Shown: positions 46,598 to 56,738, numbered from the stretch's first letter. The stretch: DNA of 64,000 bases from Fluviispira multicolorata (GCF_009208585.1 NZ_WFLN01000009.1:161452-225451), one strand, 5' to 3'. Notes: generated by a model not told the origin, from the letters alone. A program made the numbers and translations.

Positions 46598-48178
46598 TTA
46601 ATTTTTTGTTACGTTGACGAGGGACCAATATCTTCCATCAGCGTAAAGTTTATATCCTTCAATATTTTTTCCGACAATTGCAATATTTAAACTATGCCAT
46701 AAGTAAACATAAGGTAAATCTGCTGATAGTAATTGTTGGGCTTGATCATATATTATTTTTCTTTTTTCTGGATTGATTTCTTCTCTTCCTTCTTGTAAAA
46801 GTTCATCTAAATTTTGATTTGAATATGCACCTCTATTTCCTCCTAGCGGAGCTACCATGTTTGATGCAAAGACAAATCTTAAATGATCAGGATCTTTAAA
46901 GCCAACCCATGGAGAAAGCCAAACTTGAGCGACTCCTTTTTTTACTTGGTCTAAAAATACGCTGTTTTCTAACATTTCAACGGTTGGTTGAAAACCAACT
47001 TCTTTTAAGTTTGCTGCGATAGCTTTAGCGACTTCTACAGTGGATTTATTGCTGCTTGAGACTTTAATTGCAAAAGTAATAGGATCTTGAATGTTAGATT
47101 CTTTTAAAAGATTTTTTGCTCTTTGTTGATCATATTGAATTTCTGGCAGAGAATTATCGAAGAAATAATTATCAGGAGGAAACATTCCTTTAGCTAAAGA
47201 TCCTTGTCCTTGTAAACGAAATTGTAATAAACTTCTTCTATCAATTGCATAAGCGACTGCTTGTCGAACTTTTAAATTACTGAAAATAGGATCCCGAAAA
47301 TTGAAAGCTAAATATGTAGTTGATAATTTAGGTGCGCTTAATATCTGAAATTTATCTGTCATAGATTTTTGTATGAGAGAAACTTTATCAGGATCGATTG
47401 AATTTTGTACTAAGTCAAGATCACCGCGAATAAGAGCTGCATAGCGTGTCCCGCTGTCGCTTATTATTTTAAAATCAATATTTTCAACTTTTGGTTTAGA
47501 TGAATAATTATAATTTTCATTTCGAGTTAAAAGCCAATCAGTTGCAGTTGTCTTTTTTAATATAAAGGGACCACTTTCATAGCCTTTATCATTAATTTTA
47601 TTAGGTGCGGCATTTAGAATGGCATCTTTAGGGAGGATACCGATAACAAGATTATTAAGGAAAGAAGCGTCTGGATCTTTTAAATTAATTTGAATTTCAT
47701 GGGGAGAATTTACTTTAAAAAGTGTGACGCTGTTAAAGGCTGCTTTGCGAGGGCTGGGTGGAAAGCTTTTTTCAGGATTCATAATGGCATTATAGGTAGC
47801 AACAACATCTGCAGCTGTAATCAGAGATCCATTGTTAAATTTGATGTTTTTCTTTAGGGTAATAATCCAAGATTTGTTAGATACTGCAGTGATTTCATCA
47901 ATTAAAATATTTTGTATATTGCCGTGTTCATCAAAGCCAATTAAAGGTAAAAATCTTAGATTTTCAATATATTGACTATTAGCATCTCCTCCAATAAGAC
48001 GAGGATCTCCTGATTGAATTTTAGAGTCTAATGCAATGGAGAGTGTGTTTTTTTTCTCTTTAGAATTTGCTGAATCATTTTCATTGCTTGCTTTTTGAGT
48101 CTGATAAATAGCAAAAGCAATGGCAGTTATTGATATTATTGATATTATTATTCTTTTTGTGGTAAATCTTGAGGTCAT
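46598..48178 (-). CDS. Peptide-type ABC transporter substrate-binding protein (SBP_bac_5)
   Basis: A 526-residue solute-binding protein of the DppA/OppA class: WIITLKKNIKFNNGSLITA and AVAYAIDRRSLLQF are standard. It has an N-terminal hydrophobic anchor (residues about 9-25) without a lipobox cysteine, so it is probably held in the membrane by that segment or released. It heads an operon with two permeases. The two ATPase subunits (DppD/F) are absent here and must be encoded elsewhere. Substrate may be a peptide or another small molecule. Confidence 0.9.
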   Translation of the reverse strand: MTSRFTTKRIIISIISITAIAFAIYQTQKASNENDSANSKEKKNTLSIALDSKIQSGDPRLIGGDANSQYIENLRFLPLIGFDEHGNIQNILIDEITAVSNKSWIITLKKNIKFNNGSLITAADVVATYNAIMNPEKSFPPSPRKAAFNSVTLFKVNSPHEIQINLKDPDASFLNNLVIGILPKDAILNAAPNKINDKGYESGPFILKKTTATDWLLTRNENYNYSSKPKVENIDFKIISDSGTRYAALIRGDLDLVQNSIDPDKVSLIQKSMTDKFQILSAPKLSTTYLAFNFRDPIFSNLKVRQAVAYAIDRRSLLQFRLQGQGSLAKGMFPPDNYFFDNSLPEIQYDQQRAKNLLKESNIQDPITFAIKVSSSNKSTVEVAKAIAANLKEVGFQPTVEMLENSVFLDQVKKGVAQVWLSPWVGFKDPDHLRFVFASNMVAPLGGNRGAYSNQNLDELLQEGREEINPEKRKIIYDQAQQLLSADLPYVYLWHSLNIAIVGKNIEGYKLYADGRYWSLVNVTKN

Positions 48179-48280
48179 TTATTACATACTCCTAGATGGC
48201 GTCATAGAACGCATTAATCATACAGCTTACTGATGGTAGAAAAATTGAGCCAAATTTCCAACCTCTCAAATAAAAACGTG

Positions 48281-48309
48281 TTGACGCATGCTTGAGCTAT
48301 TGCTAGAAA
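48281..48309 (+). promoter_or_regulatory. Probable rpoZ promoter
   Basis: TTGACG (48281-48286), a 17-base spacer, and TAGAAA (48304-48309) preceded by TG (extended -10). It lies about 60 bases upstream of the rpoZ start. The stretch TATTGCTAGAAAG is repeated upstream of the HTH regulator at 27590. Confidence 0.5.
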
Positions 48310-48370
48310 GAAAGGATCGCTGCTCGTGCAGTATCTTCACTCACCTTTTGCTCTTTTTTAAGGAAGCAAC

Positions 48371-48598
48371 ATGGCTCGTATTTCAGTTCAAGATTGTCTC
48401 GATCAAATCCCAAACCGCTTTGTTGTTGTTATGCTGGCGGCTCGTCGTATGCGTCAACTTCAAAAGGGAAGTGATGCTCTTGTTGAATGCAAAAATAAAG
48501 AAGCAGTTACTGCATTACGCGAAATAGCTGCTGGTAAAGTCGGCATTAAAAATGCTGAAATTGTTCCAGGACTTAGACTACCTAATCGTATCAAATAA
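48371..48598 (+). CDS. rpoZ: RNA polymerase omega subunit
   Basis: A 75-residue omega subunit: [17 protein letters not shown], then [17 protein letters not shown] and [16 protein letters not shown] match the family closely. It aids assembly of RNA polymerase and contributes a ppGpp site in some bacteria. The ATG at 48371 follows AAGGAAG. It is closed by a strong terminator. Confidence 0.93.
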   Translation: MARISVQDCLDQIPNRFVVVMLAARRMRQLQKGSDALVECKNKEAVTALREIAAGKVGIKNAEIVPGLRLPNRIK

Positions 48599-48635
48599 GA
48601 ACATTTTTTTCCTATTAAGGCATGAGATTTACTTT

Positions 48636-48673
48636 AAACTGGATACTGTATTCCATGCGGTGTCCAGTTTTTT
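48636..48673 (+). terminator. Intrinsic terminator of rpoZ
   Basis: An 11-bp stem with one T-G pair, AAACTGGATAC (48636-48646)/GTGTCCAGTTT (48660-48670), followed by TTTTTT. Confidence 0.85.
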
Positions 48674-48700
48674 ATTTTGAATTGAAAGAGAGAGCAGAAA

Positions 48701-50683
48701 ATGACAGATAGTTATAAATATTTTACCACTCCAATTTACTATGCCAATGGAACACCCCATGCAGGCCATGTTTATGCAACTATCATGGCAAGTACTCTGA
48801 AGGCTCATTATGAGCAGCGTGGAGCAAAGGTAAAATTTTTAACAGGTCTCGATGAGCATGGAGAAGCTGTTCAAGATAAAGCAAAAGAATTAGGAAAAAC
48901 TCCACAAGAGCAAGTTGATGAAATGGCTGTTTTATGGAAAAAAGAATTCGAACGCTTCGAAATAAATAATGATATATTTATGAGAACCACTGATAAAGCT
49001 CATATTAAAAATGTCCAAGATATTTTAAACTATTGTCACAAAAAAGGTGATATTTATTTTGGTGAGCATGAAGGCTATTATTGTGTAAAATGTGAAGGTT
49101 TTATCACGAGTAGCGAAAGAGATGAGAATAATAATTGTTTAATCCATAAGAGACCAGCAGAACTTAGAAAAGAAAAGAATTATTTTTTTAGAACTTCGAA
49201 ATATCGTGATCAATTAAAAGAACTTATAGCTAAGGGGCATATCACTCAACAAGAGCGTTACATTAATGAGCTTATAGGTATGCTTGAAAATTTAGATTCT
49301 GACTTGAGTATTTCTAGACCAAAATCACGATTGGCATGGGGCGTTGAATTGCCATTTGACACCGATCATGTGGCTTATGTCTGGTTCGATGCATTGCCAA
49401 ATTACGTAACAGGAATTGGTGGAATTGAAGAGGCTCGGACAAGTTATTATTGGAAAAATGTTCAACATATTATTGGAAAAGATATTTTAAAATTTCACGG
49501 AATATTTTGGCCTGCTATGTGTCTTTCACTTGATATTCCTTTGCCTAAGCTACTCGTTACGGGTTGGATTCTACAAGATTCACACAAAATGTCTAAGAGT
49601 TTAGGAAATGGAATCAATGTTGAACAAATTCTCCATTATGGCCGTGATACTTTTGTAAATTATTTTTTTAGGGCAACTAATCCGGGAGAAGACATAGAGT
49701 TTTCTTGGAAGTCTTACTTTGAAAGATACAATTCTGATCTTGCAAATGGAATTGGAAACTTATTAGCGCGTACTTTAACTATGGTAGAAAAGTATTTTGC
49801 AAATAAGATTCCAAACTTTTCACATAATTTATTAATTGAAGAGCAAAATGAAATTATAAATGCATGTAATAATGCTTCGAAAAATGTGGCAAAAGCTTTT
49901 GACGAGTTTAGAATTGCCGATGCTCTGAATGAAATTTGGAATCTAATTGCATTAACAGATAAGCACATTGCCCAGCAAAAACCTTGGGAGCTTGCAAAAA
50001 ATAATGACCCTGAAAATATGCTGCGTTTAGGCAACGTGATTGCAACAAGTGTGGCCGTTCTTAGGGTTACGGGCTATTTGTCTTATTCATTTTTCCCGAA
50101 TAAAATGAATGATCTTTTAAAAAGTATTGGTGAAGATATTTCAAATATTTCAAATTCTTTTTCAAAATCCCAAGAATTTTTTGCGATTAAAAGTGGTTTT
50201 AATTTAGTTGAGATTCCAAAATTATATGCTCGTATTGAAATTGCAGCTGAACTTGTCAAGGTAAATCTAGGTTTAGAACAAAATAAAGAAAAATCTGAAT
50301 CTAAAAAAGTAACAAAAGTTGAAAATAAAAAAGAGATTTTACAAGAAAATTCAAACATAATTTCAATCCAAGATTTTATGAAAGTACAAATGCATGTTGG
50401 TACTGTATTAAGTGCAGAGAATGTTGAAGGTTCAGACAAGTTATTAAGACTTGTAGTTTCTTTAGGAACTCTTGGTGAAAGACAGATTTTTTCTGGAATT
50501 AGGGAATGGGTAAAGCCTGAAGAAATTGCAAATAGGAAAGTGATCATTGTGAGTAATCTTGCTCCACGTAAAATGAAATTTGGTATGAGTGAAGGAATGA
50601 TGCTTGCAACAGATACTGCTGATGGAAAGGTAAGTCCCATTTATCTGCCTGAAAATCTAAAAGAAGGAGCTTTATTGACTTAA
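48701..50683 (+). CDS. metG: Methionyl-tRNA synthetase
   Basis: A 660-residue class I synthetase. The HIGH-type block is GTPHAGHVYATI (about 17-28), the KMSKS loop is HKMSKSLGNG, and the zinc-knuckle segment has CVKCEGF with a later CLIH. After the anticodon-binding helical domain, a linker leads to a C-terminal EMAP-II/Trbp111-type tRNA-binding domain (IQDFMKVQMHVGTVL to KMKFGMSEGMMLA). It charges both initiator and elongator tRNA-Met. Length is standard for the C-domain-bearing form. Confidence 0.97.
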   Translation: MTDSYKYFTTPIYYANGTPHAGHVYATIMASTLKAHYEQRGAKVKFLTGLDEHGEAVQDKAKELGKTPQEQVDEMAVLWKKEFERFEINNDIFMRTTDKAHIKNVQDILNYCHKKGDIYFGEHEGYYCVKCEGFITSSERDENNNCLIHKRPAELRKEKNYFFRTSKYRDQLKELIAKGHITQQERYINELIGMLENLDSDLSISRPKSRLAWGVELPFDTDHVAYVWFDALPNYVTGIGGIEEARTSYYWKNVQHIIGKDILKFHGIFWPAMCLSLDIPLPKLLVTGWILQDSHKMSKSLGNGINVEQILHYGRDTFVNYFFRATNPGEDIEFSWKSYFERYNSDLANGIGNLLARTLTMVEKYFANKIPNFSHNLLIEEQNEIINACNNASKNVAKAFDEFRIADALNEIWNLIALTDKHIAQQKPWELAKNNDPENMLRLGNVIATSVAVLRVTGYLSYSFFPNKMNDLLKSIGEDISNISNSFSKSQEFFAIKSGFNLVEIPKLYARIEIAAELVKVNLGLEQNKEKSESKKVTKVENKKEILQENSNIISIQDFMKVQMHVGTVLSAENVEGSDKLLRLVVSLGTLGERQIFSGIREWVKPEEIANRKVIIVSNLAPRKMKFGMSEGMMLATDTADGKVSPIYLPENLKEGALLT

Positions 50684-50744
50684 TATTTTAGGTCATATAG
50701 TAGAATTAATTCACAGAAATGATTTGATTTCATTGGGAGCTCTT

Positions 50745-51584
50745 ATGAGTTTTGGGTATAAAGCGATATTTGTTGATTTAGATGGCACATTGCTAAATTC
50801 ACAGAAAGAAATTTCAAAAAAAAACTTAGATTGTCTGAACTCTTTTATTGAGCAAGGTATTTATGTTGTTATTGCAACAGGTAGAACAATTAAATCAGTA
50901 AATAAAGTGACAGAAAATTTAAACATCAATACTCCTATAATTACTTTAAATGGGAGTGATGTAAGAAAAAGTCGTGATGGTTATTCTATGTCCCTTGTTT
51001 ATCTTGAAAATAAATATCGTGATAGTATTTATGCAAGATGTAAATCCATTTTAAATGGAAATAAACAATATAGTATTCAAAATTTACTTGTAGATACTTC
51101 CAAAGGTTTTTACTGTTTGCATCCCAATAAAATTGATGTGGATGAATTTACTTCACATTATGATACCGAAGTTTTAGAACTTGATTTAGACAACCCCCCA
51201 GATGAGCAAGTTATAAGCTTTTTATTTTTATTAACACCTGAAAGCAACCGTGTTGCATTTTTAAAAGATCAAAATGATTACTTTATGTCTCGTGTGCAGT
51301 TTTGCACGTTTAATGGCTGGCCATGGATTGAAGTCGGCTCTTTAAATGCAAATAAAGGTTCTGCAATGACATTGGTGTGTGAACATTTGGGTATTGAAGT
51401 TAAAGATGTTATTGCTTTTGGCGATGGTCAAAATGATGTGGAAATGCTTAAGTCCGCTGGACTTGGTGTAGCAATGGGAAATGCGGATGAACACGCAATA
51501 AAATGTGCAAATGCAAAAACAGTCTCTAACGATGCAGATGGTGTCGCCGTCTTTTTAGAGCGTTTATACAATGTGAGCAAATAA
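50745..51584 (+). CDS. HAD-superfamily Cof-type phosphatase
   Basis: A 279-residue hydrolase of the Cof (HAD IIB) branch. Motif I is FVDLDGTLLNS, motif II VIATGRT (T in the middle), and motif IV GDGQNDVEML, with the final VAMGNADEHAI typical of the family. These proteins dephosphorylate sugar phosphates, pyridoxal phosphate or other small phosphates. The ATG at 50745 is preferred over the in-frame TTG at 50724 because GGGAG lies five bases upstream. It follows metG and may be cotranscribed. Confidence 0.9.
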   Translation: MSFGYKAIFVDLDGTLLNSQKEISKKNLDCLNSFIEQGIYVVIATGRTIKSVNKVTENLNINTPIITLNGSDVRKSRDGYSMSLVYLENKYRDSIYARCKSILNGNKQYSIQNLLVDTSKGFYCLHPNKIDVDEFTSHYDTEVLELDLDNPPDEQVISFLFLLTPESNRVAFLKDQNDYFMSRVQFCTFNGWPWIEVGSLNANKGSAMTLVCEHLGIEVKDVIAFGDGQNDVEMLKSAGLGVAMGNADEHAIKCANAKTVSNDADGVAVFLERLYNVSK

Positions 51585-51590
51585 AAAAAT

Positions 51591-52484
51591 ATGACTTTAG
51601 AATTACAGCCCCAAGATTTTTCAATGCGTGCCCAAAAATGGTGGACACCAGAACGACTTAAAAAATTAATGGGTGAGAAAAATTATATAATAACACCAAT
51701 AAGTGCTCCAAAATTATTACGTTCACTTGGTTTATTAAATTCAGATGCCTCAATGTCTCCTGATAGCATTAAAAAATTTATTCAAATCAATCATATGTTC
51801 AATTTACTTGAAGAGCATTTTGTTGAACTTATAAAGCGCCATAAAACAGTTCGAATTCTCGATGCTGGTTGTGGAAAATCTTATCTTACTTTTTTATTGG
51901 CTTGGTGTTTTAAAGAAAAATGGCAACATCCAGTTGAGATAATTGGTGTTGATACTAATACAAAATTAATTAGCGAGTGTAAACAAAGAGCGCAAAATTT
52001 AGGATTAGATTCAATTTTAAAATTTGAAATAGCATCCTTGTTTACTTATAAATGGGATCTAGAAAAAAGACCAAATGCTGTTATTGCTTTGCATGCTTGC
52101 GACACTGCAACCGACATGGCTCTTGCTCTTGCAGTTAAAGAAAAAGCAGATTTTATTGCAGTTGCTCCATGTTGCCAAGCAGAACTTGCGCGTAAATGGA
52201 AAGAGAATAATTCAAACCATCCATTCTCTCCCGTCTTTCACACTCCTCAAGTTAGAAGAGAAGTTGCAGCACAGTTTACAGATATGTTACGTATTTGTTT
52301 AACTCGTGCTAATGGTTATGAAGTAACAGCGACCGAATTCGTTCCTTCGAGTCATACACCAAAAAATAGATTAATGACGTGTGTTCGGAGAGGTAACAAA
52401 CTTGAGTCAGCCGAAAAAGAATTTAATGCAATGAAAGATCATTTAGGTGGTGCAAGCATTATTTTAGAAGAATTACTACAATAA
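51591..52484 (+). CDS. SAM-dependent methyltransferase-like protein
   Basis: A 297-residue Rossmann-fold methyltransferase. The SAM loop is ILDAGCGKSYLTFLL and the next strand ends IGVDTNTKLI. The ALHACDTATDMALALA and VAPCCQAELAR blocks with a paired Cys match the Methyltransf_32-type family also found in eukaryotic GSTCD-like proteins. Substrate unknown, perhaps RNA. It begins seven bases after the HAD gene. Confidence 0.82.
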   Translation: MTLELQPQDFSMRAQKWWTPERLKKLMGEKNYIITPISAPKLLRSLGLLNSDASMSPDSIKKFIQINHMFNLLEEHFVELIKRHKTVRILDAGCGKSYLTFLLAWCFKEKWQHPVEIIGVDTNTKLISECKQRAQNLGLDSILKFEIASLFTYKWDLEKRPNAVIALHACDTATDMALALAVKEKADFIAVAPCCQAELARKWKENNSNHPFSPVFHTPQVRREVAAQFTDMLRICLTRANGYEVTATEFVPSSHTPKNRLMTCVRRGNKLESAEKEFNAMKDHLGGASIILEELLQ

Positions 52485-52524
52485 GAAAAAGTTTGTAAGC
52501 AAAAATCATTGGAGATCATAAACT

Positions 52525-54282
52525 ATGCGTATGTCTAGATTGGTTGGTAAAACGGTAAAAGAATCACCACGTGATGCCGAAATTCCAAGTCATAAATTAA
52601 TGTTGAGAGCAGGTTATATGCGCCAGTATTCTGCTGGTATTTATGGTCTTTTACCCCTAGCAATGAGAAGTATTTCTAAAATTGAAAAAATTTGTCGTGA
52701 AGAAATGAATGGCATTGAAGGCCAAGAAATTCGTATGCCTTGTTCTGCCACAAAAGAGCTTTGGGATGAAACTGGACGTTATCAGACATTTGGTAAAGAT
52801 ATGCTTAAGTTTCATGATCGCAATGAAAAACCAATGGTTTTAAACCCAACTCATGAAGAACCCGTTGTTTATTTAACGCGTACAGAATTAACAAGTTATA
52901 GACAACTTCCATTAATGATGTATCAAATTCAAACTAAATTTCGTGATGAGCCACGTCCTCGTGGTGGGCTTGTGCGTCTTCGTGAGTTTACTATGAAAGA
53001 TGCTTATAGTTTTCATGCTACAGAAGAAGATCTAAAAGAATATTATGACAAAGTACATGCTGCTTATATTCGCTTTTATAAAAGAACGGGCTGTAAAAAC
53101 TTTGTAAGTGTTATGTCCGATAACGGTGTTTTTGGTGGGCGTTATTCGCATGAGTTTCAAATGCTTGTACCAACGGGCGAAGACAAACTTATTACATGTT
53201 CGCATTGCAAAATAAGTTCTAACGAAGAAATTGCAACATCGTCCTTTGTAATTAAAAAAAGCAGTGAAAATAAATTAGAAAAGACTCACACCCCAAATCA
53301 AAAAACAATTGAAGGTCTTTCTAAGTTTTTAAATATTTCTCCTGAGCAAACCGCAAAGGCAGTTATTTTCCAAACTTTATCTGGCACTCCAGTGGTTTCT
53401 TTTGTGCGTGGTGATCTCGAAGTGATAAATGCCAAGGTACGCAATTTAGTAAAATCTGAAGTTATTCCTGCCACGCATGAAAATCTTGTTAAAGCGGGTG
53501 CAGTTGCGGGTAGCACTGGACCAATAGGTTTAAATTTACACAATTGTTACGTTGTCCTTGATCACACTGTAGTCAAGAGCAGTAATTTAGCTACGGGAGC
53601 CAATGAAAAAGACTATCATTTTATCAATTTCAATGCTGAAAGAGATTTTCTATCTACTTTAAAAGAATTTGAAAAAACAAAAGTCATCGTTGGTGATATT
53701 GCTGCCGTACGTGCGGGCGATCCTTGCTCTATCTGTTCCAATCCATTGCAAGAAACGAGAGGCATCGAAATTGGGAATATATTCCACTTAGGGACAAAAT
53801 ATACTAAAGATATGGAATGTACTTATCTCGATCAAAGTGGCAAAAAGCAATATCCTATAATGGGCTGTTATGGAATTGGAATCACAAGGCTTCTTCCTGC
53901 AATAATCGAAGAAAGTCATGATGAGAGAGGTCCTATCTTACCTCTTCCAATTGCTCCATACGAAATTCATTTATGTTCACTTAATAGAAAAGATATTCAA
54001 GTGACAGAACTATCCGAAAAAATATACGACAATCTATCTAAATTAGGTTTTGAAGTTCTTTTTGACGATAGGGATGAAAAGCCAGGATCTCAGTTTGCTG
54101 ATGCCGATCTGATTGGAGTTCCGTATCGTGTTATTATTTCTCCAAAAACACTCGCAGAAGGTTGTGCTGAATTAAAGTATAGAGACAATCGTTTAGAACC
54201 ACGTAAAATTAAGATTGAAGAGATAGTTGATATTTTAAAATCTGAAATTACAGCTGAATATTCTAAATATAAAAATGTATGA
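52525..54282 (+). CDS. proS: Prolyl-tRNA synthetase (bacterial, with INS editing domain)
   Basis: A 585-residue class II synthetase. Motif 2 (TKFRDEPRPRGGLVR with REFTMKDAYSFH) and motif 3 (GCYGIGITRLLPA) are intact, and between them a full INS editing domain (about residues 225-400; STGPIGLNLH, GANEKDYHF) that removes mischarged Ala. The architecture is the standard bacterial ProS. It is preceded closely by the methyltransferase gene and ended by a strong terminator. Confidence 0.97.
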   Translation: MRMSRLVGKTVKESPRDAEIPSHKLMLRAGYMRQYSAGIYGLLPLAMRSISKIEKICREEMNGIEGQEIRMPCSATKELWDETGRYQTFGKDMLKFHDRNEKPMVLNPTHEEPVVYLTRTELTSYRQLPLMMYQIQTKFRDEPRPRGGLVRLREFTMKDAYSFHATEEDLKEYYDKVHAAYIRFYKRTGCKNFVSVMSDNGVFGGRYSHEFQMLVPTGEDKLITCSHCKISSNEEIATSSFVIKKSSENKLEKTHTPNQKTIEGLSKFLNISPEQTAKAVIFQTLSGTPVVSFVRGDLEVINAKVRNLVKSEVIPATHENLVKAGAVAGSTGPIGLNLHNCYVVLDHTVVKSSNLATGANEKDYHFINFNAERDFLSTLKEFEKTKVIVGDIAAVRAGDPCSICSNPLQETRGIEIGNIFHLGTKYTKDMECTYLDQSGKKQYPIMGCYGIGITRLLPAIIEESHDERGPILPLPIAPYEIHLCSLNRKDIQVTELSEKIYDNLSKLGFEVLFDDRDEKPGSQFADADLIGVPYRVIISPKTLAEGCAELKYRDNRLEPRKIKIEEIVDILKSEITAEYSKYKNV

Positions 54283-54292
54283 ATATTTTAAT

Positions 54293-54324
54293 CTCGTCTT
54301 TATTTTAAAGGCGAGGTTTTTTTT
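54293..54324 (+). terminator. Intrinsic terminator of proS
   Basis: A 10-bp stem with one T-G pair (54293-54302 and 54306-54315, 3-base loop) followed by TTTTTTTT. Confidence 0.9.
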
Positions 54325-54559
54325 ATTTAAAAAGTACAAATTTTTCTGAATTCTTTTTTTGTTAAATTCTCTCTTCTTTTACAAGAAGAGAGAATTCTTA
54401 TTAGCTCAATTGAAAATCTGATAACTATTTATATTAAATAAATTTTAATAAATACTTTTATTTAATAATATTATTTATTAAAATTTATTATTATTATTTA
54501 ATTAATTATATTATTTATTGTATTTTCAATAAATAATAAATATGGCATATATATTGCTT
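54325..54559. other. Very AT-rich spacer before the subtilase gene
   Basis: This part of the roughly 340-base proS-subtilase gap is almost only A and T, with overlapping TTTATTAA/TTAATAAA-like units but no gene. A weak hairpin-like CTCTCTTCTTTTACAAGAAGAGAG lies around 54370-54393. It could hold the subtilase promoter. Confidence 0.4.
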
Positions 54560-54609
54560 AATTCAGGGTGGAATAGGAAATTAATTTCTATTCCACCCTG
54601 AATTTTTTT
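54560..54609 (+). terminator. Strong terminator-like hairpin directly before the subtilase start
   Basis: A 17-bp perfect stem AATTCAGGGTGGAATAG (54560-54576)/CTATTCCACCCTGAATT (54588-54604), extended by 5 further pairs past a single bulged G, then TTTTTTT. Its T-run ends 14 bases before the likely start codon, leaving no room for a promoter, so it may be an attenuator or leader hairpin. Confidence 0.75.
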
Positions 54610-54622
54610 GCGAGGAAATATG

Positions 54623-55759
54623 ATGTCAAATATAAATAATAGAATATTATCATTATCTTTTATGAGTCTCGTTGCATTTGGGATTTATCCAAAGCTATAT
54701 GCTCAAAGTGAACATTACAGCCCTGAATTTTTCGAATTTATAAACTTTCCAAAGGATTATTTCTATCATAATGAGAATCATATCCTTGTGACTGTTATTG
54801 ATTCAGTTGTTCAACCTTTGCCTAATATTGAACTTATAAATACTTTTAATCATACAGAGTTAAAAACTCATAAAAAGGATCTAGATGATCCGAATTATAT
54901 TCATGGAACAGCAATGGCCTCAATCATCGGAGCTAAATTGGATTCTTATGAAGGAAAGCCTTTTGTTGGGATTTTTCCAGGTATACCAATAATTAATAGA
55001 GCTGTTATTCCAAGATATAATCATGAAACTTCATTTTTAAATGCCATACAAGCAGCCGATTTAAAGGGAGATGAATTTATATTAAATATTTCTGCTGCAG
55101 ATATTGGAACAAAAAATGCTACAGAATGGAATGAACTTTTAAAAGAAATTGGAAAAAAAGATAAGATTTTAGTTATTGCAGCAGTGGGTAACGATGCAAG
55201 AAATTTGAATAATATTTCTCCAAGCAAACAGTTTTGGCCAGCAGCCTATAAACCAAGAAAAAAAGAATTTATAGATTCTGATCCTGTTATTAGGGTTGCA
55301 GCTCTTTCCTTTAAAACCGGAAAACCTCGAATTTATGAATCTGCAATGGGAACTGGAAGCAGATTTGGAAAAGGACGCGTAGATATTGGAGCTCCAGGTT
55401 ATAATATTCCATATTTAACTCCATCAAGTGAATTGAAAGTTGGGAATGGAACTTCTGAAGCTACAGCAATTGTATCGAGTATTATTGCTGTTATGCGCTC
55501 TTGCTCAGCAAATAATTCGGCTAAGTATTTTAAAGATCTAATTTTAGAAACAGCTGATCAGTATGAACATTTAAAAGATAAAATTACAGAAGGAAGAGTT
55601 TTAAATGCTGGAAAAGCGATAGAGAAAGCATGTCATCGTGTACGACATAGAAAAATGAAAGAACTTATTGAATCAAAAAGAAATTTAATGACTTCGGATG
55701 AAACTCAACCAGCAATCCCGCATAATGAATTTAAAAGAAAAGTTAATTGGCAGAAATAA
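54623..55759 (+). CDS. Exported subtilisin-family (S8) serine peptidase
   Basis: A 378-residue protease with a signal peptide ending near YAQ/SE (about residue 29). The catalytic triad is D60 (VTVIDSVV), H94 (IHGTAMAS) and S278 (GNGTSEATA), with the oxyanion asparagine at N190 (AVGND). So it is probably active. GAGGA at 54612-54616 fits an ATG at 54623 (6-base gap) better than at 54620 or the TTG at 54608. The C-terminal end adjoins a decayed IS66 element reading toward it, so the last residues may have been changed by the insertion. A strong hairpin lies just upstream. Confidence 0.82.
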   Translation: MSNINNRILSLSFMSLVAFGIYPKLYAQSEHYSPEFFEFINFPKDYFYHNENHILVTVIDSVVQPLPNIELINTFNHTELKTHKKDLDDPNYIHGTAMASIIGAKLDSYEGKPFVGIFPGIPIINRAVIPRYNHETSFLNAIQAADLKGDEFILNISAADIGTKNATEWNELLKEIGKKDKILVIAAVGNDARNLNNISPSKQFWPAAYKPRKKEFIDSDPVIRVAALSFKTGKPRIYESAMGTGSRFGKGRVDIGAPGYNIPYLTPSSELKVGNGTSEATAIVSSIIAVMRSCSANNSAKYFKDLILETADQYEHLKDKITEGRVLNAGKAIEKACHRVRHRKMKELIESKRNLMTSDETQPAIPHNEFKRKVNWQK

Positions 55760-56687
55760 TACCATCTACTACAGCATTTTTATGTGCGGCAAGAACCCAC
55801 ATGTAACTTTTTGCGGTTGGCTTTTTATCTGTTCCTTTAAGAACTTGTATAAAAGTTTCATCGCAATGAATCACGGGTTGAAATAAAATATACTTTTTAA
55901 TTTCATAAACTAATGGAGTTAAGATATTTGCGCAGGCAATCATCCAACGAGCTAAAGTAATTCTAGGGATATTAATATTTTTTTGCTTAAAAAATACTTC
56001 TTGTCTGTATAAAGGTAATGCAAATAAATATTTATTTACATCGACACGTGCAAGCAATCCAGATTCAGCAAAAGAGCCAAGAATAACAAAAGGAATTGCT
56101 TTAGGCTGCTGCAAAGTCTGTTGGCAGCATTTACAAGCATATTTTAAATAACGGTATTGAATAACTTTCAAACTTTAAGGGACAACATTAAGTTTTTCAA
56201 CAATTTCTTCGCCGATTTTAAGCATAGGAGAGTGATCAATCTTGCATACTTTTTCTTCTTCACTAAAATCATGAGTGATACCTTCTCTTGAAATATGATT
56301 CGGAAAAGATTTTTGCGAAGATTGATCATCGAAAAGCAAGGAGTCATTCTTTTGCTTCTTTTTGTGAGTAGACTTGGTTTTATTCTGTGCATTATTCGCT
56401 TCAGAAGGAACTGGAATATCCTCAATTACATCAATGTGTTTTTCATTTTGTAAAATATCTTCAGCTTCATTAAATAAAGTACCTTCAGGAGAAATAAAAT
56501 CATATTTTACAAATTTCTCTGAACGTTGAGAAAATGCAATTCGTTTCAAGAAACTGTTTTCTTCTTTCAGACGATTAATTTCATTAAAAGCAGAAATAAA
56601 ATAGGTTTTAAATTCATCCGGTAAATTTTTTGGAAAACCAATTTCGTTCATAAGTATGCTTATAGCAGCAACAAGAACTTTTATCAT
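55743..56687 (-). pseudogene. tnpC: IS66 transposase TnpC, nonsense-interrupted and truncated
   Basis: The N-terminal part (56175-56687) shows the coiled-coil and RSEKF helix followed by a variable acidic linker and IGEEIVEKLNVVP. It ends at a TAA (56175-56177). The same frame then continues without shift as SLKVIQYRYLKYACKCC, the zinc-type block, so this is a single nonsense mutation. The first catalytic Asp is present in HCDETFIQVL. The protein ends at about 313 codons instead of the usual 500 or so, so the later catalytic Asp and Glu are lost. It cannot be active. Confidence 0.86.
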
Positions 56688-56738
56688 TTAATTAATAATG
56701 AGTCAATAGAGTGAATTATTAATTTTTTTGAGAAAATA

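Noticed and set aside
50083..50640. 185-codon minus-strand ORF within metG
   Set aside because: It is fully inside metG and has no independent support; long antisense frames are common in this base composition.
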